A DNA stretch of 42,191 bases, taken from Clostridiales bacterium (GTDB lineage: Bacteria; Bacillota; Clostridia; Oscillospirales; Oscillospiraceae). This document shows, piece after piece, positions 6,605 to 14,333 of the stretch. Location of the stretch: positions 1 through 42,191 of the forward strand of contig SFEG01000015.1 in assembly GCA_004558025.1 (NCBI GenBank), read 5' to 3'. Both the position numbers and the translations under genes were made by a program. How positions within the stretch are numbered: position 1 is the first letter of the stretch; each line of letters begins with the position of its first letter. The notes below the pieces were generated by a model, which was not told the DNA's origin, did not search any database, and saw nothing but the letters and a program-made list of their open reading frames with translations.

Positions 6605-7534
6605 CCCGAGGGATTTGAAAACCAGAGACCAGGCGAACATCGTAAAGCAGCACAGGGCGCTGGTGGATACGACGATATCGCCCGCGAGCTCATCGTCGCC
6701 GCCCATTTGCTGGGCCATCGTAAACGACGCGATGGCCGTAGCCGAGCCGAAGATGGCTATCATCCCGGCAAAGGCTATGCCGCGTATGCCGAGAAGATAG
6801 GCCGCGGTGAGGAATATACCGGGCATGATAACGAGCCTGCCGAGGCAGACCTCGACAAGATCCTTGACGTATTTATGTATGCCGCCCCACTGGAAGAACG
6901 CTCCGAGCATGAACAGCATCATGGGGTTGGTCGCTCCGGCGATCTGCTTTATCGTCGACAGCAGCGCATCGGGAAGCTTTATGCCCAGCAGCAGGAAGGC
7001 TATGCCCACGATCGTTCCGAGGATGAGCGGATTTTTGAATATATCCGCGATGATGTGCAGGGGCTTGGGCTTATTGCCGTTAAAAAGCTCAAGCGTCACG
7101 ACGGCAATGGCGTTGAACATCGGGACGACCACGGCGATGAGCATGACGACCGCGCCCGCGTCCGCTCCGGGAACGAGCGCCGTCGCAAGCGGCAGGCCGA
7201 TGATGACAAAGTTCGAGCGGTAAATGCCCTGGATCTTCACGCCGCGCTTTGCCGTTTCCTTCTCGGTCAGCATGACATAGGCAAGACTGAGGAAAAACTC
7301 GACGATAACGCCGGCGGCCGCGAATATGAGCAGCTTCGGCTGCACCGCGCTCGACAGGTCGGAGGTGTAGATGTTATAAAACAGCATCACCGGCATGAAG
7401 TAACGGAACAGCATTTTGTTGAGCTTCGGCACATCCGAGCGTTTTATAGCGCCCAGATGCCTCGCAAGGCAGCCGAGCGCCATGATGAGAAATATCGGAA
7501 CGACCGCATTTAAGCATACCGAAAACGCTGTCAT
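6596..7534 (-). CDS. AEC (auxin efflux carrier) family transporter, 312 aa
   Basis: A ten-helix membrane permease of the AEC/BASS-like fold, in bacteria linked to export or uptake of organic acids such as malate. The N-terminal VPIFLIMALGCLARHLGAI and the conserved NKMLFRYFMPVMLFYNIY repeat region are typical; the length matches the family. Its start overlaps the DUF896 stop as ATGA (7534-7531), so it is the third gene of a yfbR-DUF896-AEC unit. The TAG stop is provided by a dispersed element. Substrate is not predictable. Confidence 0.85.
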   Translation of the reverse strand: MTAFSVCLNAVVPIFLIMALGCLARHLGAIKRSDVPKLNKMLFRYFMPVMLFYNIYTSDLSSAVQPKLLIFAAAGVIVEFFLSLAYVMLTEKETAKRGVKIQGIYRSNFVIIGLPLATALVPGADAGAVVMLIAVVVPMFNAIAVVTLELFNGNKPKPLHIIADIFKNPLILGTIVGIAFLLLGIKLPDALLSTIKQIAGATNPMMLFMLGAFFQWGGIHKYVKDLVEVCLGRLVIMPGIFLTAAYLLGIRGIAFAGMIAIFGSATAIASFTMAQQMGGDDELAGDIVVSTSALCCFTMFAWSLVFKSLGVF

Positions 7535-7740
7535 TTTCCGTCCTTCCTCTGAAGCTTATGCTTTTTCCCGTCGGGGGTCTGGATATAGGTGTTTTCAAGC
7601 ACCTCTATTGCACCCTTGCGCCACTCTTCGATGTATTCCTTTCGCAGCGCGTCGCGCTCGGCAAGCTCCTCGGCGGTCAGCTCGCGCTCCTTTTTTATGC
7701 GGGCGAGCTCGTTTATTCTCTGAAGCTTTGAATTTTCCAT
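7531..7740 (-). CDS. DUF896 family protein, 69 aa
   Basis: A small cytosolic helical-hairpin protein of the YnzC/DUF896 family, recognised by KLQRINELARIKKERELTAEE and EYIEEWRKGAIEVLENTY, full family length. Biochemical role is not established. Start overlaps the upstream stop (TAATG) and its stop overlaps the next start (ATGA), so all three genes are co-translated. Confidence 0.9.
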   Translation of the reverse strand: MENSKLQRINELARIKKERELTAEELAERDALRKEYIEEWRKGAIEVLENTYIQTPDGKKHKLQRKDGK

Positions 7741-8327
7741 TATTCTATCGTCCCCAATTCGTCAAGAGTCTTTTCGAACGCCGGAATGAAATGCTCGATG
7801 AAATACTCGGCCTCCGGCAGATTGTAGGCGTGGATCGCCGCAAGCGTCTGTTTTTCGGCGTTTAAAAATTCGTTGTTTCCGGCCTTGCGCTCCTCTATAC
7901 ATTTAATATAGGCGCTCAGCTTGTCGGCGGCCTTGACTATCGGGTGCAGCTCGCGCTGCGTCTCGCCGACGAGCACCGGTTCAAACGCCGCCTGAAGCTC
8001 CTGCGGCAGCATGCCCAGAAGCTTTTCCGACGCTATTGTCTCGACTCGGCGATAAGCGCTCATGATCTCCTCGTCGTGGTATTTTATCGGCGTGGGCAGA
8101 TCGCCTGTGAGTATCTCGCTTGCGTCGTGATACAGAGCGACCGTCGCGCAGGCCTCGGGATCGCAGGGAATGCCGTACACGTCGCGGCGGATAACGCCCA
8201 AGGCGTGGGCGATAACGGCGACCATGTGGCTGTGCTCCTGAATGTTTTCATGTATGGAATTGCGCATCAGGCTCCAGCGCTCAATATAGCGCATGCGGGA
8301 GATGAGCGCGAAAAAATTACTGTCCAT
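7740..8327 (-). CDS. yfbR: HD-domain 5'-deoxynucleotidase, YfbR-like, 195 aa
   Basis: Metal-dependent phosphohydrolase that removes the 5' phosphate from deoxynucleoside monophosphates. The N-terminal FFALISRMRYIERWSLMRN with ENIQEHSHMVAVIAHAL and the HD pair in ALYHDASEILTGDLPTPIKY are the YfbR signatures. Start chosen at MDSNFF (8327), preceded by GAGGTG; an in-frame ATG eight codons earlier lacks one. First gene of the three-gene unit. Confidence 0.88.
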   Translation of the reverse strand: MDSNFFALISRMRYIERWSLMRNSIHENIQEHSHMVAVIAHALGVIRRDVYGIPCDPEACATVALYHDASEILTGDLPTPIKYHDEEIMSAYRRVETIASEKLLGMLPQELQAAFEPVLVGETQRELHPIVKAADKLSAYIKCIEERKAGNNEFLNAEKQTLAAIHAYNLPEAEYFIEHFIPAFEKTLDELGTIE

Positions 8328-8455
8328 TTTTCTTTTCACCTCGTTCGGCAATTATGTTATCATATAGCTCAGGCAATATCAAATATTTGCGGAACATTTT
8401 TTCGCGATACTTCGTCATAGGACTCATCATGACCTTTAAAGGAGTAAATTTAAAA

Positions 8456-8974
8456 ATGAAAAAGCTTAAAAATATCATCTGCTGCGCGCTGTGCCTTGCG
8501 ATGGCCGCCGCGCTGTGCGCCTGCTCGGCTCAGGATAATAAAAGCACCGATAACAACAATCAGATAGCAAACCCCGTGCACGAATCGAGCGCCGAGGAAT
8601 TCAAAGCAGCCGGCATCGTTATGCCCGAAATTGAGGGCAAAACGCCCGTTTACACGACCATCGACGGCGATACGACGCTGTATCAGGCCGATTAAGGCAC
8701 ATTTACCATCCGCGCGCAGAAAACGAATGAGCAGCAGGACATCTCCGGCATGCACTACACCTGGAAGGATGAGGGCTTCACAACGCTCGAGCTTTTGCAG
8801 GGCAACCCCATCTTAAAGCTCGACGGAAACGGCGCAGGCATAGTCTACTGGTACCTTGGCGGCTTCAGCTGGTCTGTCGGCATGTCGCAGGGCGCGAGCG
8901 CCGATACGCTCAAGGATCTCTATTTTAAAACCGTCGATGTGAACGCAAGCGGCGCGCCCGCGGTGGTCGGATAA
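8456..8974 (+). pseudogene. lipoprotein gene interrupted by an in-frame TAA
   Basis: A signal peptide (MKKLKNIICCALCLAMAAAL) with lipobox LCAC and a polar linker opens the gene. The same frame continues past TAA at 8693-8695 for 93 more codons (GTFTIRAQKT to PAVVG) with coding character, including a WYLGGFSWSVGMS strand region that resembles DUF4367-type lipoproteins. One base change (for example AAA or GAA to TAA) explains the break; no frameshift is needed. AGGAG lies about 11 bases before the ATG. Either a recent nonsense mutation or a base error. Confidence 0.7.
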
Positions 8975-8982
8975 AAAATATC

Positions 8983-9011
8983 TTTACAAAAGCCGCCGTA
9001 AGTGGTAATAT
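8983..9011 (+). promoter_or_regulatory. rpsO promoter
   Basis: TTTACA (8983-8988), 17 bp, TAATAT (9006-9011), leaving a leader of about 85 nt before rpsO. Confidence 0.7.
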
Positions 9012-9017
9012 TACAAG

Positions 9018-9104
9018 GCTAAGCCCGTGAACTCAGTATTCGGGAGACCTTTCATCCCTCTACTTAGTCACAGGGTATATGAAAATTCAGAAAGGGGTAT
9101 AATT
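9018..9104 (+). promoter_or_regulatory. putative ribosomal S15 autoregulatory leader
   Basis: The rpsO 5' leader is structured: CCCGTGA pairs with TCACAGGG to close the fold, and a hairpin with GGGA/TCCC arms lies inside. Gram-positive rpsO leaders bind S15 and repress translation; position, size and the AAGCCCGTGAACTC segment agree, but I judged this without a covariance model. Confidence 0.55.
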
Positions 9105-9371
9105 ATGATCACCAAAGAGACCAAGACCGCCGTTATTGAGGCAAACAAGACCCACGAGAGCGACACCGGCTCTCCCGAGGTTCAGATCGCCATCCTCACT
9201 CAGCGCATCCGCGAGCTGACCGCTCACCTGAAGGTTCATCCCAACGACGACCACAGCCGTCTGGGCATGTACAAGATGGTCGGTAAGCGCCGCCGTCTGC
9301 TCGACTACCTCGCAAAGAAGGATATCGAGCGTTACCGCGCGATCATTGCAAAGCTGGGCATCCGCAAGTAA
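9105..9371 (+). CDS. rpsO: 30S ribosomal protein S15, 88 aa
   Basis: Primary 16S rRNA-binding protein of the small-subunit platform. The sequence is canonical: THESDTGSPEVQIAILTQRI near the start, HPNDDHSRLGMYKMVGKRRR and the end IERYRAIIAKLGIRK. Start at 9105 with AAAGGGG seven bases upstream. The rpsO-pnp order downstream is the conserved bacterial arrangement, though here a terminator and a repeat element of about 480 bp separate the two. Confidence 0.98.
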   Translation: MITKETKTAVIEANKTHESDTGSPEVQIAILTQRIRELTAHLKVHPNDDHSRLGMYKMVGKRRRLLDYLAKKDIERYRAIIAKLGIRK

Positions 9372-9402
9372 GTCCGGCATTTCCGAAGGGTATGAAGGTT
9401 TT

Positions 9403-9438
9403 AAGCAGGGGACAAGTGAATATGTCCCCTGCTTTTTT
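9403..9438 (+). terminator. intrinsic terminator after rpsO
   Basis: AAGCAGGGGACA pairs perfectly with TGTCCCCTGCTT across an 8-nt loop and runs into TTTTTT. It would uncouple rpsO from pnp. Confidence 0.9.
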
Positions 9439-9459
9439 CATTGCAAAGCGATGAAAAAA

Positions 9460-9925
9460 GCAGGTTAGCCGATAGCCGATAGCTGACAGTGAATAGCTAT
9501 ATGTGTGCGCCGTTGGCGCACGGATTTAATCACACCTCATCCGCCGGCTTCGCCGACACCTTCCCCTCGAAGGGGAAGGCTTTTTCAGAGGCGTATTGAC
9601 GCACCTACCGATACACATATTGCGCAAGCCCGGTGTCGAAAATTCCGACAAAACCGGAAAACTGCCGCTTCCCGTAAGTGCAGTATATATTTGCAGTGCA
9701 CCCCATTGGCGCCCCTGCGTAAGGGGAGCTGGCAGCCGTAGGCTGACTGAGGGGTCGTTAGTGCGCAGCTGTTGTTCTGTATTGGTGCAAAAGCTTTGCC
9801 TGCACACTTAAAGCTATTCGTAGGGGCGAGCATTGCTCGCCCGCTATAGCGGTTTCGCCGGTACTCTCGAACCGGGGAAGCGCAATAAACGTATAAGTTC
9901 ATTCTCAATTCGCCTCTAAAGGGGC
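9460..9925. repeat. mosaic of dispersed repeats between rpsO and pnp
   Basis: No gene. In order: GCCGATAGCTGACAG-type repeat (9470-9530), CACCTCATCCGCCGGCTTCG with CCTTCCCCTCGAAGGGGAAGG (9535-9580), then a TIR element running from TTTTTCAGAGGCG (9581) to CGCCTCTAAAGG (9920). Inside the element lie a GGGGAGCTGGC/GCTGACTGAGGGG palindromic repeat (9715-9757) and GGGGCGAGCATTGCTCGCCC (9822-9842). The same modules recur at 24010-24240, 25200-25470 and 29025-29075. Confidence 0.75.
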
Positions 9926-10016
9926 TTAGTATTTGAAAATCTGTTCTGAGACAGAGCCGGTTTTCAAGTGCTATGCTCCGGCGATTTTGAAATATATAAT
10001 GAAAAGGAGCAAACAA

Positions 10017-12134
10017 ATGATAATCACTCACAAAGAATTTCCCGAGTACAGAAAATTCGAGATCGAGTACGAAGGCCGTCCTCTGAAGATGGAGGTCGGC
10101 AAGATGGCGGAGCTGTGCAACGCCGCAGTCCTCGTGACCTACGGCGAGACCACCGTTCTGGTCACCTGCACCGCCTCGGCTCGTCCCAAGGACGGCATCG
10201 ACTACTTCCCTCTCGCAGTTGACTTCAACGAAAAGCTTTACGCAGTCGGCCGCATCCCCGGCAGCTTCATGCGCCGCGAGGGTAAGCCCAGCCTGCCCGC
10301 GGTCCTGGCCTCCCGCCTTATCGACCGCCCCATGCGCCCCCTGTTCCCCTCCGACCTGCGCAATGACGTCGTCATCGCCTGCGAGGTTCTGTCCGTCGAC
10401 CGCGACTGCAGCCCCGAGATCACCGCAATGATCGGCGCATCGGCAGCAGTCAGCATCTCCGACGTTCCGTTTAACGGCCCCATCGCGGGCATCGTTCTCG
10501 GCTGGGACGGCGAAAAGTACCTGTTTAACCCCACCCAGGAGGAGCGCAAGACCAACCGCATGACCACCACCATCGCAGCAACTCACAAGAAGATCGTCAT
10601 GATCGAGTCCGAGGCCGATCAGGTCCCCGAGGACGTCATGTACGAGGGCATCGTTCAGGCTCACGAGCATCTGCAGCCCGTTCTCGACCTCATCGACAAG
10701 ATGGTAGCCGAGATCGGCAAGCCGAAGTTCGAGTACGAGCACGCTTCCTTTGACGAGGAGCTGTTTGGTAAGCTCGTCGAGAACGAGTTCGAGGGCATGG
10801 AATACTGCATGGATACCGACGACAAAAACGTCCGCGAAGCCCGCGTAAACGACTGGGTGACCGCAATGGAGGAAAAGTACTCCGAGGAGCACCCCGACAT
10901 GATGCAGTACATGGACGAGATACTCTACAAGCTGCAGAAGAAGGTCGTCAAGAAGTGGCTGCTGGCCGGCAAGCGCGTAGACGGCCGCGCAATGAACGAG
11001 ATCCGTCCCCTCGGCAGCGAGGTCGGCCTGATCCCCCGCGTTCACGGCTCGGCACTGTTCACCCGCGGCCAGACTCAGGTCCTGTCGATAGCGACGCTCG
11101 CAACTCTCTCCATGTCCCAGAAGCTCGACACCATCTGGGAAGAGGAAGAAAAGCGCTTCATGCACCACTACAATATGCCCTCCTACTCCACGGGCGAGGC
11201 TCGTGCCAGCCGCAGCACCGGCCGCCGCGAATACGGCCACGGCGCACTGGTAGAGAAAGCGCTTGAGAGCGTCATCCCCTCTGTCGAGGACTTCCCCTAC
11301 ACCATCCGCGTAGTCTCCGAGATCCTGTCCTCCAACGGCTCGACCTCTCAGGGCTCGATCTGCGGAACGACCCTTGCGCTCATGGACGCGGGCGTTCCTA
11401 TCAAGGCTCCCGTTGCCGGTATCTCCTGCGGCCTTATCCAGGATGGCGACGACTTCACCACCTTCATCGACATCCAGGGCGTTGAGGACTTCCACGGCGA
11501 GATGGACTTCAAGGTCGCCGGCACCAAGGCCGGTATCACCGCCATCCAGATGGACCTCAAGAACGACGGACTCAAGCACGAGATCGTCAAGGAAGCTCTC
11601 GAGATCACCCGCGAAGCCCGCTATCAGATACTCGACGAGGTCATGCTCAAGGCTCTGCCCGAGCCGCGCAAGGAACTGGCCAAGACCGCTCCGAAGATGA
11701 TCCAGATGAAGATCAATCCCGACAAGATCCGCGAGGTCATCGGCTCCGGCGGCAAGGTCATCCAGAAGATCACCGCCGACACCGGCTGCAAGATCGACAT
11801 CGACGACGACGGCAGCATCTTCATCGCCTCCGAGGATATCGAGGCATGCCGCGCGGCACGTCAGACCATCGAAAACATCGTTTTCGAGCCCGAGGTCGGC
11901 GCGCTGTACTACGGCAAGGTCGTCCGCATCATCCCCATCGGCGCGTTCATCGAGCTCGCCCCGGGCAAGGACGGCATGTGCCACATCAAGGATCTTGAGT
12001 TCAAGCGCACCGAGAAGGTCGAGGACGTTCTGAACGTCGGCGACATGACCTGGGTCAAGGTCACCGAGATCGACGACCGCGGCAGAGTAAACCTCTCCCG
12101 CAAGGAAGCTCTCAAGGAGCGCGGCGAGGCATAA
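10017..12134 (+). CDS. pnp: polyribonucleotide nucleotidyltransferase (PNPase), 705 aa
   Basis: Phosphorolytic 3'-to-5' exoribonuclease of mRNA decay, a homotrimer. Two RNase PH domains are seen (LVTCTASARPKDGIDYFPLA in the first; GRREYGHGALVEKAL with SNGSTSQGSICG in the second), then the KH domain (KIREVIGSGGKVIQKITADTG) and a C-terminal S1 domain (YYGKVVRIIPIGAFIEL to NLSRKEAL). Start at 10017 with GGAG seven bases before; an upstream in-frame ATG at 9933 lies next to the repeat element and is not used. Codon choice is strongly biased, as for a highly expressed gene. Confidence 0.97.
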   Translation: MIITHKEFPEYRKFEIEYEGRPLKMEVGKMAELCNAAVLVTYGETTVLVTCTASARPKDGIDYFPLAVDFNEKLYAVGRIPGSFMRREGKPSLPAVLASRLIDRPMRPLFPSDLRNDVVIACEVLSVDRDCSPEITAMIGASAAVSISDVPFNGPIAGIVLGWDGEKYLFNPTQEERKTNRMTTTIAATHKKIVMIESEADQVPEDVMYEGIVQAHEHLQPVLDLIDKMVAEIGKPKFEYEHASFDEELFGKLVENEFEGMEYCMDTDDKNVREARVNDWVTAMEEKYSEEHPDMMQYMDEILYKLQKKVVKKWLLAGKRVDGRAMNEIRPLGSEVGLIPRVHGSALFTRGQTQVLSIATLATLSMSQKLDTIWEEEEKRFMHHYNMPSYSTGEARASRSTGRREYGHGALVEKALESVIPSVEDFPYTIRVVSEILSSNGSTSQGSICGTTLALMDAGVPIKAPVAGISCGLIQDGDDFTTFIDIQGVEDFHGEMDFKVAGTKAGITAIQMDLKNDGLKHEIVKEALEITREARYQILDEVMLKALPEPRKELAKTAPKMIQMKINPDKIREVIGSGGKVIQKITADTGCKIDIDDDGSIFIASEDIEACRAARQTIENIVFEPEVGALYYGKVVRIIPIGAFIELAPGKDGMCHIKDLEFKRTEKVEDVLNVGDMTWVKVTEIDDRGRVNLSRKEALKERGEA

Positions 12135-12144
12135 TAAAATAAGC

Positions 12145-12185
12145 AAAACAGCTGCTCATTCTCTGAATAAGCAGCTGTTTTTAAA
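12145..12185 (+). terminator. intrinsic terminator after pnp
   Basis: AAAACAGCTGCT (12145-12156) pairs with AGCAGCTGTTTT (12170-12181), followed by further T residues. The next gene starts only 23 bp later, so that gene may depend on read-through. Confidence 0.85.
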
Positions 12186-12207
12186 AAACCGAAAGGAGCT
12201 GCGGACT

Positions 12208-12603
12208 ATGGAAAACGAGGCAAAGCGTGCCAAAAGAGGTATTATCATCGCCTTTTCGGTCCTTGTGTGCATATTGCTGGTGATCGCGGTCATCTTTTTC
12301 ATGTACCGCTCTCAGCACACGTTCTCGCAGGAAAAGTGGCTGTCAAACGCGTCCGAGCGCTATATGATCGTCGACGACATGCTCGAAAAGCACCCGCTCA
12401 TCGGCATTAGCGAGGATAACGTTATCGCGCTTCTGGGCGCAGAGGACGGCGACGGACAGAGCTCCTTCAAGCTCAGCGATAAAAACTATCCGCCGGAGAC
12501 CACGCTCGTGTATTACCTCGGCGTAGATTACATGGACGACATGTGGCTCATCATATCGACAGACAACGGAACGGTCACGGAATACTGCATCGACGTGACC
12601 TGA
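12208..12603 (+). CDS. single-pass membrane protein of unknown function, 131 aa
   Basis: A basic N-terminus (KRAKRG) and one hydrophobic helix (about residues 11-33) anchor a small extracytoplasmic domain. The segment ERYMIVDDMLEKHPLIGISE then VIALLG is reminiscent of the BamE/SmpA-like small domains of Firmicute lipoproteins, with YYLGVDYMDDMWLIISTDNG forming strands. AAGGAG is nine bases upstream of the ATG. It follows pnp by 73 bp across a terminator. Function unknown. Confidence 0.75.
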   Translation: MENEAKRAKRGIIIAFSVLVCILLVIAVIFFMYRSQHTFSQEKWLSNASERYMIVDDMLEKHPLIGISEDNVIALLGAEDGDGQSSFKLSDKNYPPETTLVYYLGVDYMDDMWLIISTDNGTVTEYCIDVT

Positions 12604-12640
12604 GTTAAGAACGCGTTCAGAATTTGAATAAATATTATAT

Positions 12641-12676
12641 TTCGCCCTTATGCGCTTGCATATGGGTGATTTTTAT
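12641..12676 (+). terminator. terminator-like hairpin
   Basis: CCCTTATGC and GCATATGGG pair with one mismatch around GCTT, then GTGATTTTT. It overlaps the -35 region of the next transcription unit. Confidence 0.55.
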
Positions 12677-12701
12677 GTTATCATTTAACTAACAGTATTA
12701 G
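12655..12701 (+). promoter_or_regulatory. promoter and palindromic operator of the MarR-like fragment
   Basis: TTGCAT, 17 bp, TATCAT (about 12655-12684) is followed by CTAACAGTATTAG (12689-12701), a CTAA-N5-TTAG palindrome just before the ribosome site. It matches the operator in front of the glycosyltransferase gene at 12 of 13 positions. Confidence 0.55.
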
Positions 12702-12718
12702 CAATAGGAGGCAAAAGC

Positions 12719-12838
12719 GTGCTGGATTACTCTATTCTTGCGGAAAAAATGCTCCTGCTCAGGGCACAGCTGAGTCATCTGCCGGCAGGCGAGGCGGTCA
12801 GCGATGCCTGCGGCGGCGAATTTTTAGAGGCGAATTAA
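12719..12838 (+). pseudogene. 5' fragment of a MarR-family-like regulator, cut by a repeat element
   Basis: GTG start with a perfect AGGAGG eight bases upstream. The 39 codons (LDYSILAEKMLLLRAQLSHL, then PAGEAVSDACGGE) resemble the N-terminal helix of clostridial MarR-family repressors. The reading frame then enters the element end TTTTTAGAGGCG and stops at TAA (12836-12838). Intact MarR proteins are about 140-160 residues, so the HTH is missing. The MarR assignment rests on a short stretch plus the operator in front of the gene. Confidence 0.5.
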
Positions 12839-13003
12839 GGCTGTACCGATACGTTTATTGCATAAGCCCGGTATCGAGGTTTCCGACAAAACCGTAAAAC
12901 TGTCGCTTCCCGTAAGTGCGGTTCGAATTTTGCGTTTTTTCATCGACTTCCGGTCGGGCTGACTCAAAATCAGTATAAGTACAATGTAAAACCGCCTCTA
13001 AAA
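12821..13003. repeat. complete TIR element, about 180 bp, inside a MarR-like gene
   Basis: Starts TTTTTAGAGGCGAATTAAG and ends with CCGCCTCTAAAAAA, so both terminal inverted repeats are present. Internally it has the family core ACCGATACGTTTATTGC, AAGCCCGGTATCGAGG and CAAAACCG. A shared stem terminator follows directly. Confidence 0.8.
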
Positions 13004-13040
13004 AAGAGAGTACAGATTCAAGTCTGCACTCTCTTTTTTG
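12996..13040. terminator. bidirectional terminator hairpin, dispersed type
   Basis: AAAAAAGAGAGTACAGA pairs with TCTGCACTCTCTTTTTT. Same hairpin family as at 2472 and 22256. Confidence 0.75.
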
Positions 13041-13059
13041 CATTTGTGTTAAATTTGCT

Positions 13060-13207
13060 TCCGACTATGCGGGCGAGCAATGCTCGCCCCTACGAGTCTG
13101 AACCGGCCCCGGCCAAAATTCCGGAGGCGGCAGTTTCACGGTTTCCTCCGCAGTTTCGACACCGGGACACGGCAATCACCGTATCCGTAGCTGCGTCAAA
13201 GCGTTTC
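13060..13207 (-). repeat. GGGCGAGCAATGCTCGCCC palindrome and TIR element end
   Basis: The palindromic repeat is at about 13069-13087 and recurs inverted at 9822. From 13125 to 13207 the dispersed element reads on the minus strand as TTTCAGAAACGCTTTGACGC, TACGGATACGG and CCCGGTGTCGAAACTGCGG; the LysR stop TGA lies inside it. Confidence 0.65.
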
Positions 13208-14056
13208 TGAAACACCGTAGTGGTTTTTTAGGAATTTTACGAAGCGGCGCGCGGAGGTCGAGGCCAATTCGAGGGATTTTATAGCAACGCCGACGCGCAC
13301 GACGACGGGCACCTCGAGGGGGATGGACTTGACCTGCCCCTCGTATCCTGCCAGCGAGAATGCCGACAACACCGATACGCCCAGCCCGCCGGCGACAAGC
13401 GACAGGATCGTAGCGTCGTCCGAGGCCTCGACCTGGATGCGCTTTGCGTTCGGCGGCAGCAGCTTTTCGGCGTACTGCTCGGCGCAGCTTATAAACGGCT
13501 CCTTCAAAAGCCGCTCGATGGAGATGCGCTCGCGGTCCCAACGGAACGACGGCGGCACGACCGCGACGAGAGGAACTCGCGTTAGCGGTATCCACTCAAA
13601 GCCCTCGGCGCAGGTCTCGTCCACAAGCGCAAGCTGAACCTCGCCCTTTGACAGAAGCTTCGGCAGCTCGTAGCCCCGGACGGTGACCTCAATATCAATA
13701 TCGGTGTATGCTTTCTTGAACTCCTGCAGTATCGCCGGCAGCTCGGCGCGGGCAATGCTCGCAAAGCAGCCGAGGCTGAGCTGATGGCTCTGCGTCCGAC
13801 TCTGAGCGGCGGCCTCCTGACGCAGCGCGTCGCAGGCATCGATCACGCCATTTATATACGGCAGAAGCTGCTCCCCCTCTTCGGAGAGGCGAACACCGTG
13901 ACTGCCGCGATTGAGCAGAGTGCAGCCCAGCTCCGCTTCCAGATTATTTACAAGATGCGTCATTGCCGATTGCGTGTAGCCCAGCTCCGCCGCAGCCTTG
14001 CTGAAGCTGCCGCGCTCGACCGCCGTGAGCACCGCGCGCAGTTTTCCGTCATCCAT
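13196..14056 (-). CDS. LysR-family transcriptional regulator, 286 aa
   Basis: N-terminal winged HTH (LRAVLTAVERGSFSKAAAEL and YTQSAMTHLVNNLEAELG) followed by an effector-binding domain (about residues 90-286, LSLGCFASIARAELPAILQE onward). It is transcribed divergently from brnQ, so it is the likely regulator of that amino-acid symporter; the shared 277-bp space holds a perfect palindrome. The effector could be a branched-chain amino acid, which is inference. Stop codon lies in a dispersed element. Confidence 0.9.
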   Translation of the reverse strand: MDDGKLRAVLTAVERGSFSKAAAELGYTQSAMTHLVNNLEAELGCTLLNRGSHGVRLSEEGEQLLPYINGVIDACDALRQEAAAQSRTQSHQLSLGCFASIARAELPAILQEFKKAYTDIDIEVTVRGYELPKLLSKGEVQLALVDETCAEGFEWIPLTRVPLVAVVPPSFRWDRERISIERLLKEPFISCAEQYAEKLLPPNAKRIQVEASDDATILSLVAGGLGVSVLSAFSLAGYEGQVKSIPLEVPVVVRVGVAIKSLELASTSARRFVKFLKNHYGVSETL

Positions 14057-14188
14057 AACGCTCCCACCTTTCTTACAATAGATTAATGTCTACAATATCG
14101 CCACGTAAATATACCACTTCAAATCGACAGATTCAATAACTTTTGGTTAACAATTTGTCATACCGGGGATGAAAAAAACTACTGCATA

Positions 14189-14207
14189 ATATTAAAAATT
14201 TTAATAT
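14189..14207. promoter_or_regulatory. perfect palindrome between lysR and brnQ
   Basis: ATATTAAAAATTTTAATAT has nine-base arms around a central A and includes a T-N11-A LysR-box pattern. It is about 145 bp upstream of the brnQ start and 130 bp from the regulator start, a typical recognition-site position. Confidence 0.55.
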
Positions 14208-14333
14208 ATCGATGAAAAACAGTAATTTCCGCTCTCATGAAAAAAATGATATCCTGTATTAAGATTTTTCAGTGCATACCGCTGCACTGTAAAACAGCAG
14301 AGAGAAAAGCAAATGATGAAAGAGGAAACAACA

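Noticed and set aside
9585..12146. 853-codon open frame antisense to pnp
   Set aside because: It mirrors pnp codon by codon with D/L/V/A-rich composition; long antisense frames are expected opposite GC-rich, codon-biased genes. No domain or ribosome site.
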